64,000 bases of DNA from Sodiomyces alkalinus F11 (GCF_003711515.1 NW_021167081.1:1-64000), one strand, 5' to 3'. Positions 1 to 12,146 are shown, counted from the first letter of the stretch. Numbers and translations: made by a program. Notes: generated from the sequence alone by a model not told the origin.

Positions 1-79
1 TAACCCTAACCCTAACCCTAACCCTAACCCTAACCCTAACCCTAACCCTAACCCTAACCCTAACCCTAACCCTAACCCT
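1..79. repeat. Telomere repeat array (TAACCC)13
   Basis: Thirteen uninterrupted TAACCC units, plus one T, start at the first base. This is the C-rich strand of the TTAGGG telomere used by most filamentous fungi, and it reads 5' to 3' inward, so base 1 is a true left chromosome end. Unique subtelomeric sequence begins directly at base 80 with no degenerate telomere variants between. Confidence 0.98.
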
Positions 80-2027
80 GGCTACAATGTTCCCCGAGAC
101 TGCTGAATGCCGACCCGTGAATAAGCTGGCGGATGGTGTGTTGGCAACTCGTCGGAGGCGGCTTAGTTGATAATTGGCCGCCGACTCGTGGGTGGCTACC
201 GCTTCAGATTGTTCCGACCGGACGACCGCGAACTCGCCATCGAGGAGATCCAGGAGTGGCGTCCCAGCCCCACCGGTCCGGACACTACGCAGAGTACCCA
301 GGCTGGGACTCCTAGCGTAACGGTCCATGGCGGCGGTACCGGCGGCGGTAACACTGCGACTAGCAGCACTGGGCGTGCGAAGTAGGTGGGCCGCGGTTGG
401 GGCAAGGAGCACCTCCGTCACGTCGCCTTCTCGCCTTCGCCTCTTGGAGGCTGCCTTCCCCTCCTCGCCCTCCTCTTCCGGTGCCAAACGCTTATTAGAG
501 ACAAAGGAAGACACTTGCGAAGTCTCACCTGGTGTCTTGTATATGGCAAAGGAATACTTTCGCCGCAAAATAACAATCTGAAGAAGGTACTGCTCCTCCG
601 CTATATCATCTTCCCCCCCTACAGAGACTCCATATACCAGGACCGACTACTCGACTATCGCCCGGCGGGAGACAATCTCGGCTGTTTGTTTGAGAATCGA
701 CCCAGCTTAAATAGACAGGTGTGTCGGACTGATGGACGAACAGACAATCGTCTTTGGCTGGCTCGTAGTATAAGCTACAGCGGAGGTGGTGAGGAATATG
801 GCGTGGGGGCGGAGTGTCGTACTCCCGGTCGTAGAACGGGAGGGAGAGAAAAAAATCCATATCGTGCGTCCGCTGCACTATACCGACTACGTCCCAGTCT
901 TCTCCGCTCTATGGGAGGCGTATCACAGCAGGGTCAGTTGTGCTCCCGCTGCTGCCCGGACGGCAGGTGACAACAAGACGGGCATCCGGCGTTGAGTCAA
1001 GGGACGCGTTCGCAAACGCTTCCGTTAATTTGGCGAGCTGAAGGTTACCGGTGCGCGGTGATGATGGCTTAATCCCTTGCTCTTGGTCGGCTGTAGCCCG
1101 ACCAACACGGTCTTGCCATTCTGTCGAACTAAAGGCTTAGGTAGATTCATCTGGAGGCAATGACATGTTGAAGTGCGAAATAGAAATGGCAAGGAGTCTG
1201 GTTTAGTGGGTGAAAACAATACTTTCGAAGGGCGACAGTACGTGGGGGCTTGTCGATGTCCGGGCGTGGCTAATAATTAATATGCGTTCAAAATTGGGCA
1301 GTAATAGGTATTGGTGTATCTACCCAAAGGTCCCTGATCCGACGTAGTCTTCCGACGATGCCAATTCCCTCCTTAATCCTTATCCATACGTTGTACACAA
1401 GGGAAGGTGGGTATAAAGTACCGGTAGGTTGAAGATCGGCGACCAGGCTCGTAGTAAGCAACAGTTCCACCCAATCACGGCCTTTCTACAAGGGTTCTAT
1501 CACACAGAATCCAATAATTGTTGTCTTCAAAGTACTCGTATAGTGTACAGACTTGTCCAATACATACTCGCCTAGTAGTCTTTTATAGGTCACGTATAAT
1601 GAATGACATGGCGCTAGAGCCAAAGCCCAGGACGGACCCAATTCGGCGGGCCGAGGCGACCCCAGATCGTAGGTAACTTATTACTGATTGCCATGGCTGG
1701 TGCCTAAGGTACCTAGGTGGAGGTAGATTTTAGGTTGCCCAGGTACCCAGGTAATTACCCGTACAGTGTAGACGTTTTGACTCCGCAAGGTCGCAGAGGT
1801 AAGTTGGTAGCCCCCTTGGCCTTCCCGACATGGACTAACCAACACATCATCTTCACGCCGTCTTTCATCCATCCATCAAAATCAACACCACAAGAATCCT
1901 TACATCTCTACCTCCATTAAACGGTATTTAGCGGCGACATGCACTGAGAACGTACTATCTAAGCACTTCATACACAACCCGGTCAGTCGGCAGGGAGCTT
2001 CAAAAGACTTCCAACTTACCAAGCACG
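80..2027. other. Subtelomeric non-coding sequence
   Basis: Between the telomere and the first long reading frame I see no gene I can support. Open frames are short, overlap on both strands and show no known domain. The sequence turns AT-richer after about 1200. Around 1705-1760 there is a cluster of the palindromic GGTACC/CCTAGG words that recur in other intergenic parts of this window. Confidence 0.6.
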
Positions 2028-3263
2028 ATGCCCTCCCCCTTCCACGATCCACCATGTGGGTCTCGCGAGAAAGAGAAGGCCTGGATAGGCGTCGCGAAGC
2101 GAGGATTCCGAAGTCCGTGGAAGCTTTGGAATGAGTACTGCAAACGGTTTAATACGATCACCATCCCTTTGCTCGATGAAGACGCCTACTTCGCCGACGC
2201 CATTTCGGCCGCAAGGCATGCTCGGGATTGTGACCACCTTGAGGAGCTCCTTGCCAAAAAATTCGAAGAGCGCCGCCGGGAGCTAGAGCTTTTGGTCTCC
2301 TAAATCTTTAGCAAGGCTATGTGCAGTCGGGATGCCTTCCCATCTCCATATGTTCGGAGTGCCGCTCTCAAAATCGGCCGGACCGCCAGTCTGGACAGCT
2401 TCCTGCAATTCGTTTGCCGTGCCGCCTTGCACTGGGAAGAATTCGTCGGGCAGGCGCACATCAACGCTTCCGAGCAAGATGCCGGTCATGGCGACGAGGA
2501 CGACGACATCGATGTTCGACGTCAAGCTACGCCAGATAGCTCATGGTCCGGAGAACAAAACTACTGGGAACCTCCTCTCTGGGACGAGGTGGCTGACTGG
2601 AACGACAATGCAACATATCACAACCAGAAGATACCGATAGTGACAGAGTGCCGCGACCCAGACATTGAATAACCTCAGGACCGACAGTTGCCGCCGCCAC
2701 CGGCCGAGGTTAGTGACAGCGCATCAGCAGAAGGGGGAGAAAGGGGGAAAGGAACAGAAAGAGAAAGAGAAACCGGAATACAAGGACAAGGATCGAGAGG
2801 GCTATTAGAAGAACGGAGAGAAGAGGTCAAGGCCGCCGCGATGCCAGAGCAGCCGCCTGATCTATCCCAAGGACGCAGCCTAGAGACCGATGACGCGTGG
2901 GAGGAGCGGGGCACAGATGCATCACATCTCGAGCAGTCCGGAACACCGACCACTACACAATCAGCCGCAAGACAACACTCGGGTACGCATGATCATGATA
3001 CGCTCACGCACCCGGACCCGGACCCGGACCCGGACCCGGACCCGGACCCGACCATGTCATCGCTGCCACTGCCCCATTCGGGGAACTCCTCTGGGCCAGG
3101 GACTGTACAAGTGGCTGGGCAAGACGTTGGACAGGAAGCTGGCGGCTCAGACGTTCACATCGGCACCGTCACAACGGACAGCGGCCAGACTACGAAAAAG
3201 AGGAACATTCAGCAGGGCGATGACAACAGAGAAAAAGGGCAAAAACGAAGAAAGCCAGGGTAA
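2028..3263 (+). pseudogene. Hypothetical subtelomeric protein, frame broken by two TAA codons
   Basis: From the ATG at 2028 one reading frame stays open for about 410 codons to 3263 except for TAA codons at 2301-2303 and 2670-2672. The three segments (about 91, 122 and 197 codons) share the frame. The first two have protein-like, non-repetitive composition. The third is low in complexity, with an Asp-Pro repeat near 3015-3050 and a basic, Lys/Arg-rich end. I recognise no family. Each TAA is one C-to-T change from CAA (Gln), the change typical of repeat-induced point mutation (RIP), which fits an inactivated subtelomeric gene. Alternatives: an intron removes one of the stops (a GTACTG donor at 2135 with the CTTTAG acceptor at 2311 would keep frame), or the frame is chance. 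No function is proposed. Confidence 0.35.
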
Positions 3264-4661
3264 AAAAAAAAACGTAGGGAGGGTTCGTGATACTGTTAGC
3301 TTGATTCGGGCATAGCCTTGCAGCGAAGGTCTCCGGGTAATAGTATGGGGATCGGGGCGGAGTTGGTTGTAGTATTCCTTATGATATCCTATTTCATCTT
3401 GGGCAGCCACAAGGCGTAGAGGCGACCAAGATGTAAGATGTAAGATGCATGTTGTTCGAGCTCGAACTGACGCGTGTTGGAACCGTGGCAGGGGAACTTT
3501 CTCCTGAATGGGGCCTCCGCTGTTCATATACCCCTGCAGTACCTACACCTCGTAAATATCAATATAGACGGATACAACTGTAATGTTTTGGGGATGAGAT
3601 CAGGCACCGAGTCGAGACCGGGTCTTAATTACCTATATTGTGATGTTGAGGTGGTGTCGTGACGCGTACAAGGTACATAGTACTCTCTACTCCGTATCCC
3701 TCAGAGCTACATACGTAGTACTCAGTACTTCTCATATAACTAAGTTACCTACCTACCTCTACCTAGGTCAGGTACACTAGTCCGATCGCGGCGTGACGCG
3801 TCCCGTTGCTACGTTGCTACGGACCCCTGGCTGCATGTGGTTATCAAGATCAAGACCTCTCCCCAGACGCGAAACCGGAGTACCCTTACCTCAACCTTTC
3901 TCCTCAAGCTCTTATCGACCAGCCAAGACGCCAATCACCTACCTAAAAAAGCAGGTCGTTGTCACCAACCAAGACCTGCCTAAAGCAGGTAGCCACGAGA
4001 AGAAAACCCCAGACCCTTGGAAGAAGCCAAGGCTCGGTGGCGCAAAACAAGAGCTCGGGTGGCTTCGAACCGAGCTTCCAACAACCGGAGCTAATCGCCC
4101 ATATGCCGACGACCTCGCGAAGTTCCTGACTCGCTACCAAGGCGTCAGGGGGCCCCAGGGACGGCATCCCATCCACCAACCACAAGGTGCTTATCTCGAG
4201 ATGCATCAGCGGCCAAGCATCCTATGGTGACATCGGGCGTCCCTCTTGTCGGGTTCTAGAAGAATAAGGGAGGTCGGCTCGCCGCTCGGCGCACAGGGAG
4301 AGCCCCCGGTTTTTTTTTTTTTTTTTCCTTGGTTTTTTTTCCGCCAACGACCCCGACCACAAGCTTGCTGCACGACACCCGTGGGCCGTGGCTGCTCCAT
4401 GCTGATGTGCGATGTCTGGTATCTGATTTGTGCGATGCGGGGCAAACGGCTTGGTAAGTACCCCAACTCAGACAAGAAGAGGAAGGTGAGCCGAGCAACA
4501 TGTAGGAACATGCACTGCGACTCTGGAAGTCTGAAGAGTACAAATACCTTGCAGGTTCAGCAGGTCTGCTGCGAAGCTTCTCCCCCGAATTTCCACCCTC
4601 CTCTCCTTGGCTGTAGTAGTACTCGATCACCAGAGCTACTACATCGTCAACACCGTCCAAA
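3264..4661. other. Intergenic, subtelomeric
   Basis: No supported gene. The stretch 3660-3780 is dense in TACT, TACCTA and CCTAGGT words. The stretch 3793-4230 has open frames on both strands without recognisable domains. A T-run at 4310-4338 lies about 320 bases upstream of the next start codon. Pyrimidine-rich sequence just before 4662 is likely the promoter and leader of the next gene. Confidence 0.6.
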
Positions 4662-6565
4662 ATGGTCCGCATCAACTCCGTGGCAGCCATTGGCTCCGCC
4701 ATGGTGGGCTTGAGCAGTGCCGCTGGCGCTGGCTCTAAGGAGGAGTATGCCTCCGGCGCAGTTCACCACCGCATCATGGGCCTCAAGATGGTAAGCATAA
4801 TTCGACCGATCACTGTTGGAGCTCACTTCTATACGTTCATAAGCGCCAAGTTCTAACGCATCTCTTTTCTTTTGCAGGCTCAATGGGAGGCCGAGATGGC
4901 TGCCGGTCTCATGGACAGCTCGCAATACCCCGAGCTCGGCTACACCCCCTGCGTCAACGGATTTGCTGCTGCCATTCCCGGAGACGTCAACAACACTTTC
5001 AGGTGCCGCAACGTAAGCTTTTCCGGGTTTTCGGACTCTTCCACGGGAATTTCACTATACTGGACATGGGGCTGACATCCGGGGCATGATAGATCGACTT
5101 GTACCACTTCCTCTCCCACGAGGCACTCGGCAGCTGGGGCGGACGTGGCTCCTCGTCTTGGGGTTGGACTTCGGCCGACGGTCGCGAGTTCGTGGCCCTC
5201 GGTCAATACGACGGCACTGCTTTCGCCGAGATCTCGAGCGAGGGCAAGCTGGTGTACCTCGGCCGCCTGCCCCAGTACGACTCCATCGGCTCGAACTGGA
5301 GGGAGATCCGCATCGTGCGAGACCTCGTCGTCATTGGCTCCGAGGCCATCAACCACGGCGTGCAGTTCTTCGACATGAAGAAGCTGCTCGACCTGGACCC
5401 TGCCAACCCCAGGAACTTCACCCAGGATGACCTGACGGGCCACTGGAACGAGCTCCCCGTCGGCCGCACCCACAACATCGTGGTCAACCACGAGCTCAAC
5501 TACGCCATCGCCTGCGGCTCCGTCGGTGGCAACGAGACCATCCGTGTCCGAGACGAACTGCCCTGCCGCGGTGGTTTGATCTTCCTCGACATCAGCGACC
5601 CCACCAACGTGACCAGCCCCGGCTGCGCGGCCGGCGACGGCTACGTCCACGACGCCGAGTGCCTCGTCTACCGTGGACCCGACGAGCGTTACTACGGCAG
5701 GGACATCTGCTACGGCTACAACGAGGACACCGTGACCATCTACGATGTCACCGACAAGAACGGCAACGTCACCAACATCATCTCCGTCAGCGATTTCCCC
5801 GGCGCCGAGTACATCCACCAGGGTGTCGTCAACAACGAGACCTGGCAGGAGTATCTCTTCCTGGACGACGAGTTCGATGAGCGTGACGCCAAGGTCGGCC
5901 CCATGACCCAGGGTCTTCCTACCACCCACATCTTTGATATCCGGGACCTCGAGAACCCCAAGTACACCGGCTATTACGCCGGTAAGACGCGGTCCATCGA
6001 CCATAACCAGTACATGATCGACGGGTACCTGTACCAGTCCAACTACGGCAACGGCCTTAACGTCCTCGACGCGCGCAGCGTCACCACGGACCCCACCGGC
6101 AGCAGCATCTGCGAGGCCGGTTTCTTCGACGTGTACCCGGAGGACGACGAACTAGAGGGCGGCGGCGCCGTCGCCTTCCTGGGCTCGTGGTCGTCGTACG
6201 CCAACTTCAAGTCGGGCTTCATCTTCGTGCACACCATCGAGCGCGGCAGCTTCGTGGTCAAGATGACGTCCAAGGAGTGCGAGAAGCCCCCCGTCTGCAA
6301 CGCCAACAACTGCCTGCGTGCCATGCGGGCCGAGCACATCCCCGGTCGCCTGGAGGGTTCGCAGGAGTTCTGCGGCAACTTCACCGTCCGGCTGAACGAC
6401 GATGAGGGCCTGCTCCCCGAGTATGCCGCCAACGCGTGCGGTGGCCAGGACAGGGACCCTATTGAGCGTGTCAGCAGCGCCTGTGCCTGCTTGCCCAAGA
6501 CTGAGGTGCCTGAGCTGCCCAGGACGACCACTCGTCCTCCCGTCCCGACGGTGCTGCCCCCTTAA
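4662..6565 (+). CDS. Secreted choice-of-anchor-B / LVIVD-type protein
   Basis: Three exons, 4662-4790, 4878-5012 and 5093-6565, joined by two short introns (GTAAGC...TTGCAG and GTAAGC...GATAG), encode 578 residues. Residues 1-24 look like a signal peptide (basic start, Ala/Gly/Val-rich core). The body matches the fungal choice-of-anchor-B proteins, often labelled 'regulatory P domain-containing', with hallmark stretches GRGSSSWGW, GRTHNIVVN, DGYVHDAECLVY, DICYGYNEDT, SIDHNQYMIDG and WSSYANFKSGF. These repeats are thought to form a beta-propeller-like fold. Many N-x-S/T sites support secretion. The C-terminus is Cys-rich and ends in a Thr/Pro-rich tail, possibly a surface linker. The biochemical function of the family is unknown. 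The family call is from remembered motifs; the splice sites fit exactly in phase 0. Confidence 0.82.
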
Positions 6566-8161
6566 GGGATGATCACGTCTCTGCTCTCGGCCAGTTAGTA
6601 GTTGAGACGATGAACTGGCTGTGAAGCCTCAACAGGACAGATGTGAATATGAATATACATACGTCTATGATCTACCAATTGATGTGTCGTTCTTGGAACA
6701 TATTGTGAGTAAAGCGGCGAAAGTGATCTATGTCGGTCGTATCAATGGCGAAATTCCATCATCGCTTTGCGAGCGCAGAATGGGACGTTGTACCGTAAGG
6801 ACCGGAAGTATGAGGTGTGTCTGGAGACTGGATCTGGAGATAACGGTACGTAACTTACCTAGTAGCAAAGAGACGTCCTCGAGATAACCGTATGGGACCT
6901 AACCGTCTAGGCAGGCCGCAGCACTGCCCTGCAGCGACTGAGGGCATTCTGATCATAGCCTGGATCCTAGAAACGGACATGGCATTGGCGAATTGGGTTC
7001 ACTTCTGGTACCACGAATTGGTGTTTCTTCCAGGTTGAGAGTCGCGTTCGCGACAGTGGACTTGGCAAGCCACACATATAAGGTACAGTGTAAGGGGGGT
7101 GGGGTGGGGCGCCTGTCATTGGTAGCCACCTCCGTAAAAGTGGGTTCTGCGGAGTCAAGGTACAAGTACCAACGACCTCAAGCCACAAGTATCACTGGCG
7201 CAGGACCGCTGTGAGTTAAAATCAACAGGCCAAAAGCAAAGTATCGTTTTATGTCGCTTCTTTCCTCGGGGTACGTAGACACAAACTTAAAGTCGGGATA
7301 TTTAGTATAGGTACTTGGTATGTACACATCAATACTTTGCGCACTCAAGGTTCACTTAAGGCATCGCCCCATCCGTCCCCCTTCGTCTACTGTACGTGTA
7401 CCCACTACTTCGAGCTAAGCCGGTGCCGTGCTTCCGAAATCCGCCTTAGCTGCCGTTCCGCCCTAGCACTATGGGGGCGCTTAACCCACCGAACACGGCC
7501 GGAAAAAACCCCCACCTCCCAACGACACATGCAACCGGAGACGGAGATTTCGTATTCCACAGCGCACACAGAACTCTTTCCCCTCTTTCCATACGTAGTG
7601 ATTTTTTCCTCGACATCATTCCAAGGCATTTTCATCGGTAGTTCGACCTGCACTACCTACAGCTTACTTCGCCGTACCTTGGGTCTCTGCAATACGGTAT
7701 ACCACGTAACCACAATGCCCGTCTCAGCCTGGCCCACTTCCCATTTCCGCGTCTTCGCCCTGATTTTCAGGCCGAATGCAGGTTGCCCAAGAAGGGATAG
7801 CGGGGTTTCCCTTCTCGTTGGTTATGAAAACAAGATCAACAAGAAAAGGAAAAAGTGAAGACGTAGGAGACTCCAGTCCAGGACGTTGGTCCGGGTTCGA
7901 GTGGTTCAACTCCCATGTCGCTTCCCTGTCTTTCCCTGCCCCGCGTGTGCAAAGTATATGTAGATACAAAATCCTCCGCCCGTCTTGTTCTCCCATCTCT
8001 TCGTTTCTACTTTTGTCCCGCTCTCTGCTCTCTCTCCTGTATCCCGTCCACGGTTCGACAGTCATTGGGAACACCCCAAGCGGCTCTTATGTACCAGCAG
8101 TCGAAGTACACGACGTCCGTCATTCCGTTGTCCCAGCGGAGTTCTCTGTCCTGCTCTCAAT
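6566..8161. other. Intergenic; promoter and leader of the permease
   Basis: No supported gene between the choice-of-anchor-B gene and the permease. Open frames here are short or lack domains. The last 250 bases before 8162 are C/T-rich, as is common in leaders of filamentous fungi, and contain upstream ATGs (for example near 8089) that could act as short upstream ORFs. Confidence 0.55.
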
Positions 8162-8817
8162 ATGGCGGCAGCACCGTTCAACGACAAGATAGCCGGGGGG
8201 TCCCCGGACCCGAGCCGCCAAGGTCCCCCGACTGCAGATGAGAACGAGACTGAGAATAAGAGCGGACGCGGTTCGTCCAACAATTCCATCCACGACCCCG
8301 GAGGAGACGATGACTTAGACGAGCGCCTCGTACACCGGTACAACACCAACCAACTGAAACGCCACCTCAGCAACCGCCAAATCCAGCTCATTGCCATCGG
8401 CGGTTCCATCGGGACGGCTCTCTTCGTCAGCATCGGAGGGGGTCTCCAGCGTGGTGGCCCTGCGAACTTATTTCTCGGGTACACCATCCATGCGTTCATG
8501 CTAGGCCTCGTCAACAACGGCATGGCCGAGATGTGCGTCTACATGCCCGTCACCGGCTCTTTTATTCGCATGGCTGGCAAATGGGTAGATGAGGCCTTCG
8601 GCTTTATGGCTGGTTGGAACTTCTTCCTCTACGAAGCCATCCTTGTCCCTTTCGAAATTGCCGCCTTGAACCTCGTTTTGACCTTCTGGCGAGATGACAT
8701 ACCTGTCGCTGCTGTTTGCATCGGCTGCATTGTGCTCTACGCCTTGCTCAATGTTGTGGCCGTACAATATTTCGGGTAAGTCAGTTCGTCTGTCCAACAT
8801 GGGAAGAAAAAAAAAAA

Positions 8818-8851
<34 letters not shown>

Positions 8852-10163
8852 TCAGGTTGTATCACCCTCCTTATATAGCGATACGGTGCCACAGACATTC
8901 GCCCTTTCCCTTTCCCTTTCCCTTTCCCCTTCACCATTAATACACCTGAAGCGACCCAGTAATGACCAATCTCGCTAACCGGTGTGGGTGGTCACCTATA
9001 CTAGCGAGGCCGAATTCTGGCTAGCCAGCGGCAAGTTACTCCTCATCCTCATCGTCTTCTGCTTCACCTTCGTCACCATGGTCGGCGGCAACCCGCAGGG
9101 CGACGCCTACGGCTTTCGAAACTGGCAATATCCCGGCGCCTTCCGGGAATACATCGGCTCGGGAGACCTGGGACGATTCCAGGGGTTCCTCGCCGCCGTC
9201 TACTCGGCCGGATTCACCGTCGTCGGGCCCGAGTACCTGGCCATGGTGGCCGGCGAGGCGCAGCGCCCCAGGACGTACATCAAGCAAGGGTTCAAGACGG
9301 TGTACTGGCGCTTCGGCTTCTTCTTCATCGGCGGCGCGCTCGCCTGTTCCATCGTGCTGCCGTACGACGACCCGAGACTCGAGAACGCTGGCGCCGGCAC
9401 GGCGGAGGCGTCCCCCTACGTCATCGCCATGCAGAACATGGGCATCGGTGTGCTACCACACATCGTCAACGCTTTGATGTGCACTAGCATCTTCAGCGCC
9501 GGAAATGCCTATACGTATATGGCTATGCGGAGTCTGTACGGACTTGCCCTCGATGGACAGGCCCCCCGGTTTTTCACCAAGTGCCTACGAAACGGGATTC
9601 CCATCTACGCCTTCGCCTTCGTCATGATCTTCCCTTTCATTTCGTTCCTGCAGGTGTCGAACAGTACGGCCGAGGTCGTCACCCTGCTGCAGAGTCTGAC
9701 CCAGGCGGCCCAGATGATGAACTACTTCATCATGGCCGTCACCTACGCCTTCTTCTACCGCGCTTGCAAAGCCCAGGGACTCAACCGGAAGACCTTCCCT
9801 TACTATGGATACTTCCAGCCCTATTGCTCCTACATCGGTGGCGCGTGGATGCTTTGCGTGGTTGCAAGCTTTGGCTATACCGTCTTCCTGCCCGATCGAT
9901 GGGAGACGTTGGACTTCTTCTCCTACTACACTATGGTCTTCGTTGCCATCGTCACCTTCACCGCGTGGAAGATCATCAAACGGACTCGTTTCGTCTCGCC
10001 GTCCCGAGCCGACCTCGTCTGGGACAAACCCGTCATCGACGCCTACGAGGCAAGCCTTACCAAACCCCCGACTCGTTTACGCGATGATATCCGCTGTATT
10101 TTCGGGCTTCGCAAGAGGAATAAACAGGCGGCGGAAGGACAGAGCCATGAGTTGGAGCCATAA
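8162..10163 (+). CDS. Amino-acid permease (APC superfamily, fungal YAT type)
   Basis: Two exons, 8162-8775 and 9005-10163, encode 590 residues; the 229-bp intron starts GTAAGT and ends ACTAG, and the junction rebuilds a Gly codon before a conserved EFWLASGK. The protein has a hydrophilic acidic N-terminus (about 70 residues), then the first membrane segment with the family signature QLIAIGGSIGTALFV, and about twelve hydrophobic segments. ATG 8162 is the first in frame and has A at -3. Fungal YAT permeases import amino acids at the plasma membrane by proton symport. The substrate cannot be read from sequence; general (GAP1-like) or dicarboxylic (DIP5-like) uptake are both possible. The intron holds an A11-G31 tract. 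The stop codon lies 7 bases from the stop of the opposing malic enzyme gene. Confidence 0.92.
8807..8848. repeat. A11-G31 homopolymer tract in permease intron
   Basis: Eleven A followed by 31 G, wholly inside the permease intron (8776-9004). A short CCCTTT tandem (8902-8928) lies further on in the same intron. A G-run of this length in the transcribed strand could form G-quadruplexes in DNA or pre-mRNA; its exact length in the assembly is unreliable because homopolymers are hard to sequence. Confidence 0.9.
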
Positions 10164-10170
10164 TCACCTG

Positions 10171-12036
10171 TTACCTCTTCATACTTCCAGCAATCTTCAA
10201 CTCTCCCTTGGCGGCCCTCGACGCAGATTCAGCGCCGACTAGCCTCAGAGGTCGATACTCGGGCTCCCACATCTGTTCTCGAATCCATTCATCGAGATCG
10301 GCGTCGGCGGTGGGGATGTCAACCTCGGTGGCCAGGCCCTCCGCCATCGCGGCCTGGATGACGCGCCTCGCGACGCGCACGCTGACCTCCCGCACGGAAT
10401 CGACGCCAGGCAGTAACGGGGCCGTCTCATCTTCAAGGGCAGGACTCATCTGGGCCACGCCTTGGATAGCAGCCACCAGCATCTTATCGGTGACCAGGCG
10501 GGCGCGAGACAAGACGGAACCTAGGCCGATACCCGGAAAGACAACCGAGTTGTTGCACTCGGCTATCTTGACCTCGGTCTGGGCGCCGTGTTTCCCCCAT
10601 GGCCCCTTGACGGGCGGGAACGGGGATCCGGTGGCAACAAGAGCCTTGCCCTTGGTCCAGTTCAGAAGATCCTCGGGGATGGCCTCGTGCAGGCGAGTGG
10701 GATTCGAAAGCGGCAAAATAATGGGACGTCCGACGCCGGAGGCCATGGCCTCGACAATCTCCTTGGTGAAAGCCTTGGGGACGGTGGACGTCCCGACAAG
10801 GACGTTGGGGCGAACTTCCTGGACGACGGAGAGCAGCGAGGTATCTTTGCCCTTCCAGGATTCAGCATCCTTGACGAAAGGCTTCTGGGATGACGATACT
10901 TCCGATTCGGACGTCAGGAGACCATGCTTGTCAATGAGAAAGATCTGCTTGGCTGCCTCCTCCTTGTCGATGCCACGCTCGGTGGCGATTGCGGCGCGCA
11001 CCTGGTCGGCGATGCCCACACCTGCCGACCCGGCACCGAAGATGACCATGCGCAGATCGGAAAGCTTCTGGCTGCTGACGTGTAGGCCGCTCTTGATGGC
11101 GGCCAGGACGGCACAGCCGGTCCCTTGCACGTCGTCGTTGAAGCACGGGATATCAGGGCGGTATCGATCGAGGATTCGTCGAGCATTGGCGACGCCAAAG
11201 TCCTCGAAATGAATGTAGGCGCGGGGATAGAGACGCCTTGCTGCTTGGACGAAGGTGTCGACGAATTCATCGTACCGGGGCCCTCTGACACGGCGTTCCC
11301 GCAATCCCAGGTAGAGATCGTCACGGAGATGGGACTCGTTATCGGTGCCACAGTCGAGAACGACGGGAAGGGTACGGCTGGGATGGATGCCAGCGCAGAC
11401 GGTGGTGAGCACCAGCTTCGCAACGCAGATGAGAATGCCGCCCACACCCTGATCCCCAATGCCCAGTATGGACTCGGCGTCTGTAACGAGGATGTAGTCG
11501 ATGTCTTCCGGGTGACCCCATTGGGCCAAGTCGTGTTCCACCCTATCAAGGTCGCGAATGTTGAGGAAGCAACCCTCGGGCCTACGAAAGATGCGCGAGT
11601 AATTTTGGATGGCATCGCCCTCGGTCGGGGTATAAACTATACTGAATAACTCGTCTAAATGGTCGATCAAGAGCTGGAGTAAGGTGCGAGGTCAGATGCG
11701 GGATACGAACATGAACATTCTGCGCAAGGAGCTAGTAACCTTGAAGTACAAAACCTCGTTCTGTTCCTTCATGGACGCCATCCAAGTGTTCCGGGACAGG
11801 TCGTCGGTCATGGCGGAGTACTGCTCCCAGGCGCGCTTGACCTGCTGTTCGAGGGTATGCACGCTTTGCGGAAGAAGCCCAGTCAATTCGAACTGCCTCC
11901 GCTCGTCGGGGGGGAAAGCCGTGCCCTTGTTGAAGTAAGCCGTGTTGAGCAGCGCCGTTCCTATGACGGCGCAGTCAATGGGACCGGTCGTGCTCAAGGG
12001 CAGATGAGAATACTTGGTCGCTTTCTGGGAAGACAT
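10171..12036 (-). CDS. Malic enzyme (malate dehydrogenase, decarboxylating)
   Basis: Two exons, 12036-11740 and 11673-10171, give 599 residues. The enzyme oxidatively decarboxylates malate to pyruvate with reduction of NAD(P). Seen: the substrate-site segment VYTPTEGDAIQNY (about 112-124), GIGDQGVGGI (about 170), the metal-binding EDFG and FNDDVQGTG (about 256-285) and the dinucleotide fold FGAGSAGVG (about 311-319). The 66-bp intron has a good branch site (CTGAC) and CAG acceptor but a weak donor, GTTACT, placed here because only it restores the conserved join LYFK-LLIDHL. I start at ATG 12036 (A at -3); an in-frame ATG at 12069 would add 11 residues. No mitochondrial leader is evident, so it is either cytosolic or a leader exon was missed upstream. 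Cofactor preference is not settled. Confidence 0.94.
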
Positions 12037-12146
12037 GATGGACTGTGGTTGCCGACCCACAAGAATCAAATAGTCCTAGTTCACTTCAACGGTTGACGCA
12101 ATGGTCATGAGACGAAGACGAGGGCGAAGAAAGGCACGAGATGATC

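Noticed and set aside
386..970. 194-codon subtelomeric frame
   Set aside because: No domain and several overlapping frames on both strands; composition looks random.
3793..4230. 145-codon plus and 87-codon minus frames upstream of the choice-of-anchor-B gene
   Set aside because: Mutually overlapping, no recognisable motif, no splice-supported extension.
4940..6004. 354-codon open frame on the minus strand
   Set aside because: Lies antisense to the spliced choice-of-anchor-B gene; Val/Asp/Gly-rich composition is that of a reverse-strand shadow of GC-rich codons.
7880..7920. GGGTTCGAGTGGTTCAACTCC as a tRNA T-arm
   Set aside because: No matching D-arm, anticodon arm or acceptor stem could be drawn around it.
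8902..8928. CCCTTT tandem as an interstitial telomere remnant
   Set aside because: The unit differs from CCCTAA at one base in every copy and lies in an intron pyrimidine tract; a simple repeat is enough.
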